Assembly (NCBI GenBank): GCA_035547895.1
Contig: DASZTT010000034.1
Span: 1-12,264, forward strand
Source: 66-474 sp035547895
GTDB taxonomy: Bacteria > Pseudomonadota > Gammaproteobacteria > Xanthomonadales > Rhodanobacteraceae
DNA: 12,264 nt
Direction: 5' to 3'
The translations under genes and the position numbers were made by a program. The notes under the pieces are model-generated. The model saw only the letters and a list, made by a program, of their open reading frames with translations. It had not been told where the DNA came from and ran no database searches. Shown here in pieces: positions 1 through 6,953 of this stretch; position 1 is the stretch's first letter; every line of letters begins with the position of its first letter.

Positions 1-722
1 CGGGCAACTACGCCGACGCGGCCAAGGCTTTCGCGCAAGGCGACGACGCACGCGCGCGTTACAACCTCGGCAACGCGTTGGCGAAACAAGGCGAGTACGA
101 AAAGGCCATTGCGGCTTACAAGCAGGCCTTGCAACGCGATCCGAAGATGGCGGACGCGCGCGCCAACCTCGATGCCGTGGAAGACTGGTTGAAGAAACAT
201 CAGCAGCGCCCGCCCCGATCGGGCAAGCAAAGTGGCAACGCACAACCCTCGTCGTCTTCGGGCGGCGGTTCATCCAGCCGGAGTACCGGGAAGAATTCCG
301 GAAGATCCGGCGCGCAGCAGGGTGCCGCGTCGTCCGCGCCGCAAGCATCATCGGCAACCGGCGCGAACAACGCTGCAGGCAAACAAGGTGGACAACAGCA
401 AGGGAACGCCGGCGCGGCGCAGCAGGACCACGGCACGTCGGCCGCCGAAGCCGCCAGGCAACAACGGCAAGCACAACAAGCGGAGCAGGCACTGGCGCGC
501 GAGATGCAGCAGGCGCGCGAAACGGCGCGTTCCCGAAAACAGGGCACGTCCAATGCCTTCGCGCTCGGAGAAGACGCGCCGAAACAGGACAGTCACTTCG
601 ATGCGGAGCAACGCGCGATGCTGCACGCGGTGCCGGACGATCCCGGCGCGCTGCTGCGGCGCAAGTTCCGCCTCGAATGGGAACAACGCAACGGACACCC
701 GCCGGAGGAACCGCGGCAATGA
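1..722 (+). CDS. Bat operon TPR protein (BatB/BatC-like C-terminus), 5'-truncated
   Basis: The gene enters from the left edge; its first complete codon is at 3 and 239 residues are visible. Residues about 1-60 form TPR-like helices, with YNLGNALAKQGEYEKAI followed by AYKQAL and a DP turn, the typical TPR consensus. Residues about 70-185 are a low-complexity Gln/Ala/Ser/Gly-rich linker. The end, with GALLRRKFRLEWEQR, resembles the conserved tail I recall from BatB/VWA-TPR proteins. The TTG at 78 lies inside the TPR and is not the true start, since the frame stays open to the window edge. The stop overlaps the batD start (ATGA, 719-722), so the two are co-translated. In the family, BatB-type proteins carry a VWA domain before the TPR; here that part would lie outside the window, so I cannot tell a VWA-TPR fusion from a separate BatC. 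The role is inferred as an envelope protein-complex partner of BatD. Confidence 0.8.
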   Translation, partial: GNYADAAKAFAQGDDARARYNLGNALAKQGEYEKAIAAYKQALQRDPKMADARANLDAVEDWLKKHQQRPPRSGKQSGNAQPSSSSGGGSSSRSTGKNSGRSGAQQGAASSAPQASSATGANNAAGKQGGQQQGNAGAAQQDHGTSAAEAARQQRQAQQAEQALAREMQQARETARSRKQGTSNAFALGEDAPKQDSHFDAEQRAMLHAVPDDPGALLRRKFRLEWEQRNGHPPEEPRQ

Positions 723-2524
723 TGCGTCGATGGCCGCTGATCCTGCTGCTGTTGCTGGTGCCGCTGGCGCAGGCCGCAAGTCCTTCGACGGGGCCAGGAG
801 GGGCCGTGCGTGTGTTCCTGGATCGCAGCCATGTGAGTCTCGGTGACACCGTTACGCTCAATATCCAGTCAAACGATTCGCTTGGCACGCCGGACCTGAC
901 GCCGCTTGAGCAGGATTTCCAGGTGCTCGGCACCTCGAATTCCAGCAGCGTGCAGATCGCCAACGGCACGACCAGCCGCACTGTGCAACTCGGCATTGCA
1001 CTGAAACCGCTGCACGCCGGCACGCTTACGATCCCGCCGCTGGACGTGGGCGGAACGAAGACGCAGCCGCTGACCCTGCACGTTGGCGCGGCGCCGTCCG
1101 GTGGCAGCGGCCGGACCGGCGATCCCGTGTTCATGGAAACCAGCGTCCTGTCGAGTTCGCCCTATGTCGGCGAGCAGACTGTTTATACGGTACGTCTGTT
1201 CTACCTGCCGGGCGTCAGCGGTTCGCTCGGTGATCCCAGTGCCGATGGCGCCAGCCTCATCAAGCTCGATCGGGACCATCGCTACACCGTGGATCGCAAC
1301 GGTTATGCCTACCAGGTCCTCGAATACAGCTGGGCGCTGATTCCGCAGCGCAGCGGGTCCATCACGGTGCGCGGTCCGACGTTCCAGGGCGACCGGCTCG
1401 CAGTGGGCAGTCCCGGCGCGTTGTTCAACAACCCCAACGCGTTGTTCAACAATCCCAACGCGCTGTTGAATGGCCAGATGCCAGGCATCGGGGCACCCGT
1501 CAGTGCGACCGCGCCAATGACGCGCATCGACGCGCGCGCAGCGCCGGCCAACGCCGGCAAGCCGTGGCTGCCGGCGCGCGACGTGCAGTTGAAGCTGACC
1601 GGGCTCCCGCCGAATGGCGAAGTGGCCACGGGCGTGCCGCTGACGGTGACCTTGAGCATCAGCGCGACCGGGCAACCCGCCGACGCCCTGCCCGAACCCG
1701 AGCTGCCCGCGATCGCGGGCGCGCGGGTGTATCCCGACCAGACACGCGACAGCACCGACGACAGCGGCCAATGGCTGCAGGGCACGCGCACGCGCAGCTT
1801 CGCGATCGTGCCGCAGCGCAATGGCAAGTTGTCGCTGCCCGCCATCACCTTGAACTGGTGGGACGTTGCGCACGAGCGCGCGGAGCAGGCGAGCGTACCT
1901 GCGCGAACCTTGCACGTGAGCGGCACGGTACCGCCAGCATCCAATGCGGCCGCGCCTCCGTCCGCCGCGAGCACATCGCGTCCCGCTGCAGCCGCGCCGG
2001 CGCCGGCCGCCGCGCCGACTGCTCCGGCCACCTTCCACGGCTCCGAAGCGCAAGGGTTCTGGCGCACGCTTGCGCTGGCGAGCCTGGTGCTGTGGCTACT
2101 GGCGATCGCGGCCGCGGCAGCGTGGTGGCTGAGGCGGCGCAGAACATCGCCCGTCCCGGTCGAAGCCCCGATCGCAACGGCGCCGGAAGGCGCAGCGAAA
2201 TCGCAGCGCACGCTGCAAGCCGAAGCGCTCGCCTCGGCGCGAGCAAGCGATGTCGCGGCTTGCGAGCGCGCCCTGCTTGCATGGGCGCGCGCATGTCGCG
2301 CCGACATCGTCGGTCTGACCGCGCTGCGTTCGGCGCTGTCCGATCCCGCGCAGCGCGAAGCGCTGGACGACTTGCAGCGCGTGCGCTGGCACGGTGGCGA
2401 CGCGGCTGCCGCGTGCGCCGCGGTGACGAGCGCGTTCGCGGAAGGCTTCAGCTGGAACGATACCCGAAAGCCGCCGCGTCCCCAATCCGGAGAATTGCCA
2501 CCGCTGTACCCCTCGCGCGATTGA
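719..2524 (+). CDS. batD: BatD family protein (oxygen-tolerance / aerotolerance Bat operon)
   Basis: This 601-residue protein has a clear signal peptide: Met-Met-Arg-Arg, then a Leu-rich core and an AQA-like cleavage region near residue 19. A large periplasmic part of beta-rich, BatD-like repeats follows (VRVFLDRSHVSLGDTVTLNI near the start, YVGEQTVYTVRLFY near residue 145). One transmembrane helix lies at about 449-473 and ends in a run of Arg, leaving a cytoplasmic tail of about 125 residues. ATG 719 overlaps the upstream stop, and a second ATG at 722 is equally possible. An in-frame GTG at 677 was rejected because it buries the signal peptide. A Pro/Ala-rich linker (about 410-445) precedes the membrane helix. 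Bat proteins are linked to oxidative-stress or envelope fitness in some bacteria, but the biochemical role is unsettled. A 21-bp tandem repeat is described separately. Confidence 0.88.
   Translation: MMRRWPLILLLLLVPLAQAASPSTGPGGAVRVFLDRSHVSLGDTVTLNIQSNDSLGTPDLTPLEQDFQVLGTSNSSSVQIANGTTSRTVQLGIALKPLHAGTLTIPPLDVGGTKTQPLTLHVGAAPSGGSGRTGDPVFMETSVLSSSPYVGEQTVYTVRLFYLPGVSGSLGDPSADGASLIKLDRDHRYTVDRNGYAYQVLEYSWALIPQRSGSITVRGPTFQGDRLAVGSPGALFNNPNALFNNPNALLNGQMPGIGAPVSATAPMTRIDARAAPANAGKPWLPARDVQLKLTGLPPNGEVATGVPLTVTLSISATGQPADALPEPELPAIAGARVYPDQTRDSTDDSGQWLQGTRTRSFAIVPQRNGKLSLPAITLNWWDVAHERAEQASVPARTLHVSGTVPPASNAAAPPSAASTSRPAAAAPAPAAAPTAPATFHGSEAQGFWRTLALASLVLWLLAIAAAAAWWLRRRRTSPVPVEAPIATAPEGAAKSQRTLQAEALASARASDVAACERALLAWARACRADIVGLTALRSALSDPAQREALDDLQRVRWHGGDAAAACAAVTSAFAEGFSWNDTRKPPRPQSGELPPLYPSRD
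1418..1475 (+). repeat. 21-bp tandem repeat inside batD
   Basis: Two nearly identical 21-bp units (1418-1438 and 1439-1459) differ at one visible position, a synonymous AAC/AAT change. Each encodes ALFNNPN. A degenerate third unit follows (ALLNG, starting at 1460). The unit is a multiple of three, so the repeat lengthens a periplasmic loop without breaking the frame. Confidence 0.9.
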
Positions 2525-2564
2525 TTTTTGCGCTGTGGCTGCATGCCGGAGGTGGGCAGTTTTG

Positions 2565-3107
2565 TCAGGACAGGACTCCGACGTGCAGACGTTCGGCCGC
2601 AGCGCGCCATGCCTGCTCCATGCTGCGGTCGAATGCGCACAGGATGATGCGATGCGGCGTGCGTGTGCGGTGTTGTTCCTCGGCCAGCACGGCCAGCGCC
2701 ACGCCCGCCGCGGCGTCCCGCGGGTAGCCGTAAATGCCGCAGCTGATCGCCGGAAACGCGATGCCGTCGATCGCGTGTTCGCGGGCCAGTTCCAGCGCGT
2801 TGCGATGGCACGCCGTCAGTAGTTCGGGTTCGCCATGTTCATCGCCGCGCCAGACCGGGCCGACGGTGTGGATCACGAAGCGCGCGGGCAAGTCGAAGCC
2901 GGGCGTGATGCGCGCTTCGCCGGTCGGGCAGCGTACGCCCGCGCGTACTTCCGGAATCGCGCGACAGGCTTCCAGCAGGCGTGCACCCGCAGCGCGATGG
3001 ATGGCGCCGTCAACACCGCCGCCACCCAGCAGCGTTTCATTCGCTGCATTGACGATGGCATCGACGCGCAGCGTCGTGATGTCGGCGTGGATGATTTCGA
3101 TGCTCAT
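2565..3107 (-). CDS. ymdB: Macrodomain protein, O-acetyl-ADP-ribose deacetylase (YmdB-like)
   Basis: This 180-residue protein matches the usual length of YmdB-type single macrodomains. Visible motifs are Asp9 in HADIT, NAAN at 20-23, GGGGVDGAIHRAAG at 28-41 with the putative catalytic Asp33, HTVGPVWRG at 80-88, and the phosphate-binding loop SCGIYGYP at 122-129. The family removes ADP-ribose adducts or deacetylates O-acetyl-ADP-ribose in the cytoplasm, and E. coli YmdB also modulates RNase III. The start at 3107 is chosen because the domain begins at SIEIIHAD. Longer starts would translate a REP-like palindrome at 3136-3155, and no strong Shine-Dalgarno precedes either. It lies downstream of mscL on the same strand after about 110 bp and converges on batD, with only 40 bp between stops. 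Confidence 0.88.
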   Translation of the reverse strand: MSIEIIHADITTLRVDAIVNAANETLLGGGGVDGAIHRAAGARLLEACRAIPEVRAGVRCPTGEARITPGFDLPARFVIHTVGPVWRGDEHGEPELLTACHRNALELAREHAIDGIAFPAISCGIYGYPRDAAAGVALAVLAEEQHRTRTPHRIILCAFDRSMEQAWRAAAERLHVGVLS

Positions 3108-3135
3108 CGCGATGCGGCAAGTGAAATGAGCCGCC

Positions 3136-3155
3136 ATTCCGGCGGAGGCCGGAAT
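3136..3155. repeat. REP-like palindrome, 8-bp perfect stem
   Basis: ATTCCGGC (3136-3143) and GCCGGAAT (3148-3155) flank a GGAG loop. The surrounding bases, CC before and CCGGGG after, resemble short extragenic palindromes common in Xanthomonadales and related genomes. A second hairpin lies directly beside it (TTTCGC 3164-3169, GCGAAA 3175-3180). Both sit between mscL and the macrodomain gene, where they could stabilise or terminate the mscL transcript. Relatives occur at 8206-8300. Confidence 0.75.
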
Positions 3156-3216
3156 CCGGGGATTTTCGCTCCTCGCGAAACACTTCAGCCAATCCCTGGC
3201 GACCACGAATGCAGGG

Positions 3217-3615
3217 CTACGGCGCGCGCTGCTTCAGCAGGTCGCGGATCTCCGTCAGCAGTACCACGTCGGGCGGCGGCGCGGCGGGCGCGGCTTCCTT
3301 CTTGGGGTGCATTCTTTCGATCAGCTTGATCACCACGAAAATCGACAGGGCGATGATCAGGAACGTGATGATGGTATTGATGAAGGTGCCGTAGCTGATC
3401 GCGACCACTTTCTTGGGGTCCGGCGAGTTCTGGATGATCCATTTCAGATTGGAGAAATCGATGCCGCCGGTGATCCAGCCGATCGGCGGCATGATGATGT
3501 CGTTGACCAGCGACGTGACGATCCTGCCGAATGCACCGCCGATGACCACCGCAACGGCAAGATCGACAACGTTGCCGCGCATGATGAACGCCTTGAAATC
3601 GCTTGCGAAGCTCAT
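3217..3615 (-). CDS. mscL: Large-conductance mechanosensitive channel MscL
   Basis: This 132-residue protein is close to the 136 residues of E. coli MscL and nearly collinear with it. The N-terminal amphipathic helix (FKAFIMRGNVVDLAVAVVIG, residues 7-26) runs into TM1 (about 15-42, with Gly/Ala pore-lining residues and NDIIMPPIG). A periplasmic loop contains GGIDFSNL. TM2 spans about 76-98 and is followed by the basic KLIERMHPKK. The C-terminal bundle helix LLTEIRDLLK is preserved at 119-128. MscL forms a homopentameric inner-membrane pore that opens under membrane tension to release solutes during hypo-osmotic shock. The ATG is preceded by a good AAGGAG at 3622-3627 (minus-strand sense) with a 6-nt gap. 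A weak promoter-like pair (TTGCGC, 18 nt, TAAATG; 3681-3710) lies upstream, so it may be transcribed independently of the FAH gene. Confidence 0.97.
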   Translation of the reverse strand: MSFASDFKAFIMRGNVVDLAVAVVIGGAFGRIVTSLVNDIIMPPIGWITGGIDFSNLKWIIQNSPDPKKVVAISYGTFINTIITFLIIALSIFVVIKLIERMHPKKEAAPAAPPPDVVLLTEIRDLLKQRAP

Positions 3616-3661
3616 TGCGTACTCCTTGTGCCGGGTGCAATGGAAATGGGGAAGCGCTCTC

Positions 3662-3676
3662 TGCCGCGTCGCGGCA
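3662..3676. promoter_or_regulatory. 15-bp palindrome upstream of mscL
   Basis: TGCCGCG (3662-3668) and CGCGGCA (3670-3676) flank a single T, giving a perfect odd-centred palindrome. It lies 47 bp upstream of the mscL start and 46 bp beyond the stop of the preceding FAH-family gene. It could be an operator or the stem of a weak terminator. No T-tract follows on the minus strand. In a GC-rich genome such palindromes also arise by chance. Confidence 0.3.
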
Positions 3677-3722
3677 TGTCCATTTAGGCACTCCCGCGTG
3701 CGCCGCGCAAGCGGCCGTGCGT

Positions 3723-4409
3723 TCAGGCGATGCGGCCCTCCAGCGTCGCGATGCCCTGGAGTTCAGCGCGGAAACCGTCACCACGCAGCAATGGGCCGAC
3801 GCCTGCCGGGGTGCCGGTGAAGATCAGGTCGCCGGGTTTCAGTTCGAACAACTTCGACAATTCGGCGATGATCTCCGGCACCGGGAAGATCATGTCCGCG
3901 ATGTCGGTGTCCTGACGCGTCTCGCCGTTCACGCCGAGCGAAAGCCGTGCATGCCGCGGATGCCCGATGTCGTCTACTGTGCGCAACGAGGAAACCGGCG
4001 CCGAAGCATCGAAGCCCTTGGCGACATCCCACGGCAGACTTTTGGCTTTCATTGCGGCTTGCAGATCGCGGCGCGTGAGATCCAGGCCCACGCCGTAAGC
4101 GAACACGCAATCCAGCGCGTGTTCTGCGTCGATGTCGCGACCGCCCTTCGCAAGCGCCACCACCATCTCCACTTCATGATGCAGCTCGTGCGTCGCGGAA
4201 GGGTAGGGCACGGTGCCCTCCGTGACGATCGCGTCCGCAGGCTTCATGAAGAACACCGGGTTCCCACGGCTCACCGCCTGCGCGCCCATCTCCTTGGCAT
4301 GGTCCGCGTAATTGCGGCCGATGCAGTAGATGCGGTGCAGGGGAAAGCGTAAGTCGCTGCCGGCGATGGACAGGCTGGGAACGGCGGGATGTTCGAAGAG
4401 GAACGACAT
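3723..4409 (-). CDS. Fumarylacetoacetate hydrolase (FAH) family protein
   Basis: This 228-residue single-domain protein is of the size of fumarylpyruvate hydrolases, YcgM and FAHD1-type acylpyruvases. Family signatures are IYCIGRNYADHAKE (27-40), FFMKPADAI (53-61), the metal-ligand motif HHEVE with Glu79 and Glu81, a third ligand Asp110 in GLDLTRRD, KSLPWDVAKGFD (123-134) with a conserved Lys, and the C-terminal GDLIFTGTPAGVGPL (193-207). The family cleaves carbon-carbon bonds in acylpyruvates or fumaryl-keto acids using Mg or Mn, and some members decarboxylate oxaloacetate. No aromatic-catabolism genes are nearby, so a central-metabolism or metabolite-repair role is as likely as gentisate breakdown. 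A GAGG at 4418-4421 (minus-strand sense) lies 8 nt before the ATG. The exact substrate is unresolved. Confidence 0.9.
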   Translation of the reverse strand: MSFLFEHPAVPSLSIAGSDLRFPLHRIYCIGRNYADHAKEMGAQAVSRGNPVFFMKPADAIVTEGTVPYPSATHELHHEVEMVVALAKGGRDIDAEHALDCVFAYGVGLDLTRRDLQAAMKAKSLPWDVAKGFDASAPVSSLRTVDDIGHPRHARLSLGVNGETRQDTDIADMIFPVPEIIAELSKLFELKPGDLIFTGTPAGVGPLLRGDGFRAELQGIATLEGRIA

Positions 4410-4470
4410 CGGCGTGGCCTCGGGATCTGGGCTCGCGATTGTAGGCTGCCGGAAGGCCCATTCGAGCGTG

Positions 4471-5658
4471 TCATTCGTCCTGCAGTACGCGAGTCAGCGG
4501 GGCACGCACGGCGCGTGCGATGGGCCACAGCGCGCTCAATAAGCCGAGCATCAACACGTACGCGAACGTCCAGCCGATGACGCTGCTGCCCACGCGCATC
4601 CGGAACTCGATCGCCGAACCGCCGGTGGAAGAACCCACTTCGTGGCCGTTCACGACGAGCCACGCGACCAGTACCGCAACCGCCGCGCAGATCGCGCCGA
4701 TCACCAACACTTCGATGAGCAGTGCCAGCGCCAGTGCGGCGCGACGAAAGCCGACGGCGCGCTGGATCGCGAGCTCGCGCCTGCGTGCCGCCATCGCCAT
4801 GCCGAGTGCATTGACGATGGCGAGGATTGCACCTAGCCCAAGCGCCACGGCAATGCCTTCCGTCGCGGCGAGGATGAGGTATTTCAGGAACGACGTCTGC
4901 AGGCTGTAGTAGTCCCGCTGGCGCATCGCATGCAGTCCCTGTGTCTGCGGATTATCGTCAAGTGCTTTCTTGAACGTCTCGAATGTCGCGGGGGAAGTCA
5001 ACTTCACCCACAGGCAGGTCACGGCGCCTTGCGCGTGGTAGGCGGCCTGCAAGGCCGCCATGTCGGTCCACAGTTCCGATTCCCAGAACCCGCCGCCCGC
5101 CGCGAATTCGCCGCTGACATGCCATGGGTTGCGATTGACCGAAGTAGTGGCGCCGGTGTCCAGCGCCACGAAGCCACGTGCCGCGGCGACGCCCACGATC
5201 AGCTCGTCCTTGCCTGGGGCGAAACGCCTGCCCGAGCGAATGGAAACGGCGTGGCCGAGTACGTCCCAGAACACCGGGGTGACACCGCGCACCAGCACCG
5301 TGGCGCTGATGCCATCGTTCCGGCGCAGGCGGGTATCCACCACGAACTGTGGTGCCACCAGCGGCTGACCATTCCGTCCATGCGCAACGCCGGGCAAGGA
5401 ACCCACCAGTGCGGCGATTTCCGGCTTGAAGCTGGCGCCCGATTCATTGAATGAATTCCCGGATAGCACCACCGCTACGTCGGACAAGCCGGTATTGCCG
5501 GCCAGTTGCTTCAGTCCCGCTGGCAGTGTCAACAACACTGCCAGCGTGATGCCGGCGATGACGAATCCGAACGCAATCAGCAGCGTATGGCGTGGACGCA
5601 CCAGCGAAGTTCCAAGGCAAGTCGCTAGGCTGCTGGCTGTTTCGCGCAAGAATGCCAT
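4471..5658 (-). CDS. ABC transporter permease, MacB/FtsX type (permease B)
   Basis: This 395-residue protein has the MacB-like layout: TM1 at about 24-46, a large periplasmic domain (about 50-258), then three helices at about 260-288, 308-335 and 358-382. The FtsX coupling motif (ARRRELAIQRAVGFRR, 291-306) sits between TM2 and TM3, where it would contact an ATPase. The start at 5658 overlaps the stop of the upstream permease by one base (TGATG), which implies translational coupling. An open frame reaches 6063, but that part runs antiphase to the upstream gene and looks unlike protein. Clear homology to the permease at 10330 is visible: both have the order VVL-G--ES, RGV---W, GR-F-PG--EL-VG, SELW-D, LTSP--F--FK and a DY/DYF segment before TM2. 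No ATPase gene adjoins it on this strand. Confidence 0.92.
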   Translation of the reverse strand: MAFLRETASSLATCLGTSLVRPRHTLLIAFGFVIAGITLAVLLTLPAGLKQLAGNTGLSDVAVVLSGNSFNESGASFKPEIAALVGSLPGVAHGRNGQPLVAPQFVVDTRLRRNDGISATVLVRGVTPVFWDVLGHAVSIRSGRRFAPGKDELIVGVAAARGFVALDTGATTSVNRNPWHVSGEFAAGGGFWESELWTDMAALQAAYHAQGAVTCLWVKLTSPATFETFKKALDDNPQTQGLHAMRQRDYYSLQTSFLKYLILAATEGIAVALGLGAILAIVNALGMAMAARRRELAIQRAVGFRRAALALALLIEVLVIGAICAAVAVLVAWLVVNGHEVGSSTGGSAIEFRMRVGSSVIGWTFAYVLMLGLLSALWPIARAVRAPLTRVLQDE

Positions 5659-6800
5659 CAGAAGGCCCGGTAATCCGACGGTCGCACTCGCGCGATCAAT
5701 CCCGCGGGCCACGCGAGTGCCGCCACCATCAGTGCCGCCAACCACAAAGGTAGCCCCCACCATGCCCACGCCGGGGCTCCGTTGGCAAGGAAACCGAAAA
5801 AGGTCGATGCCAATTCGTGCATCACGAGTCTGGTGAGCCCTAGACCCAACAGTACACCCAGCGCCACGGTTACCAGCAGTTCCTGCACGAAGGCACCGAA
5901 GAGCGTGGCGCGCCGGAATCCCAGTACCTGCAGCAGCGCGAACCTGGACTTGCGTTGTGCCGACGCATGCGCCAGCACGCTGACCAGCACCGACGCCGCA
6001 CACAACAGGATTGCTGCCATCACGAAGGCCACCAATTGCTGCACCTTGCCATAGCGAGTCCATGCATCCTGTTCCGTGGCGTTGGTGGTGGCGTTGACGC
6101 TCGGAAAGTCGTGGGCGAACGCGGCCTCGATCCGGGCCGCCAGCGCCTCGTCTTTGCGGGGGTCATGGGCGCTCGCGAAAAATGTCACCACGTTGTCCTT
6201 GCCCTGCAGGCCGGGTGCAGCTCGGTTGATGTAGTCGTAATGCACGATTCCGACAGGGTGAGAGCCCGGGAATATCCCGATGATGTGCAAGGCGATGTGC
6301 TTGTCGCCACCGAGGTTGGGTGGATCGACACCCTGACCGGTCTGCCATCCGCACTTGGAAGCCGCATCGTCGCTGATAATCGCGCCGAGCGGATCCGTGT
6401 TCCAGCGCCGAAGGGTGGCTGCGGGGATTTTCTGTTTCTTCGCGAGACGACCGTCAGTTCCGGGGCCGCCCAAAGCATTGAGCGTGACCATCGTCGCCGT
6501 TGTGCAGTTGACCAGTTGCAGCCCGTACCAGAATACGTCGCGAGCCCCGGAAATCGCTTCGATCCGGCGTGCGTAATGCAGGGGCAATGATCCGCTGTTC
6601 TGGCTGCCGTTCCGGATGATGACACCGATACCCTCGCTTTCCTTGCTGCCCATGTAAGGCGCCGCCAGGGTTGCGAGCGTTAGCCACGCCGCGGTGGTGA
6701 TCGCCAGCGTGACGATCAGGTACGCGGCCCGGCCGCGGCTGGCGCGCAGGTTGTCTGCGGCGAGGGCGGAGAGGGTACGCAGGGACCGGACAAGGGTCAT
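5658..6800 (-). CDS. ABC transporter permease, MacB/FtsX type (permease A)
   Basis: This 380-residue protein has TM1 at about 26-46, a periplasmic domain at about 50-250, and three C-terminal helices at about 255-278, 303-327 and 346-370. The FtsX-type coupling motif is AQRKSRFALLQVLGFRRA (281-298). Two cysteines in the periplasmic part (Cys99 and Cys150) could form a disulfide. It is the first gene of the minus-strand pair, starting 154 bp from the divergent adaptor gene. No good Shine-Dalgarno is visible before the ATG, and no alternative start improves this. It resembles the permease at 9156 in length, in topology and in short stretches (an IIG/IVG strand before the second half, a similar Asn/Thr-rich segment before TM2), but the similarity is weak. 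It probably forms a heterodimer with permease B. Confidence 0.9.
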   Translation of the reverse strand: MTLVRSLRTLSALAADNLRASRGRAAYLIVTLAITTAAWLTLATLAAPYMGSKESEGIGVIIRNGSQNSGSLPLHYARRIEAISGARDVFWYGLQLVNCTTATMVTLNALGGPGTDGRLAKKQKIPAATLRRWNTDPLGAIISDDAASKCGWQTGQGVDPPNLGGDKHIALHIIGIFPGSHPVGIVHYDYINRAAPGLQGKDNVVTFFASAHDPRKDEALAARIEAAFAHDFPSVNATTNATEQDAWTRYGKVQQLVAFVMAAILLCAASVLVSVLAHASAQRKSRFALLQVLGFRRATLFGAFVQELLVTVALGVLLGLGLTRLVMHELASTFFGFLANGAPAWAWWGLPLWLAALMVAALAWPAGLIARVRPSDYRAF

Positions 6801-6831
6801 GCCGCGCGAAAGCGTACCCGCTGTTCATGGA

Positions 6832-6862
6832 TTGCGCCAGCCATGACAGCTGTCAGGCGCAA
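6832..6862. promoter_or_regulatory. Nested palindrome in divergent promoter region, candidate operator
   Basis: A perfect 12-bp palindrome, TGACAGCTGTCA, occupies 6844-6855. Outer arms TTGCGCC (6832-6838) and GGCGCAA (6856-6862) also pair. If AGCCA (6839-6843) were removed, the whole would be one perfect 26-bp palindrome. It lies in the 153-bp space between divergent transporter genes, 44 bp from the permease A start and about 99 bp from the adaptor start. This is where a shared dimeric regulator would act. The regulator family is unknown and none is encoded in the window. If transcribed, it could instead fold as a bulged hairpin in a 5' leader. Confidence 0.5.
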
Positions 6863-6942
6863 CGCTTGATGGCTGCCGGTGGCGCCTGCGCGACCTGCGC
6901 GGCAAGCTGTGCCACACTTGCGCAGCCGACGATGGCGCGCAC

Positions 6943-6947
6943 GGGGA
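6943..6947 (+). promoter_or_regulatory. Ribosome binding site deciding the GTG start at 6954
   Basis: GGGGA lies 6 nt before GTG 6954. It supports this start over an in-frame GTG at 6879, which would add 25 Arg/Pro-rich residues with no counterpart expected in the family. Confidence 0.55.
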
Positions 6948-6953
6948 CGACAG

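Noticed and set aside
78..80. TTG as the start of the first gene
   Set aside because: The frame is open to the window edge, and the codons before 78 encode the front half of the same TPR unit.
1309..2811. 500-codon open frame on the minus strand
   Set aside because: It covers batD and part of the macrodomain gene in the wrong frame, with Ala/Arg/Ser-rich low-information translation.
3185..3784. 199-codon minus-strand frame over mscL
   Set aside because: It is out of frame with the very well conserved mscL and is Arg/His-rich.
5659..6063. N-terminal extension of permease B to 6063
   Set aside because: The extension overlaps permease A in another frame and does not resemble a membrane protein. 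The TGATG junction at 5656-5660 gives a natural start.
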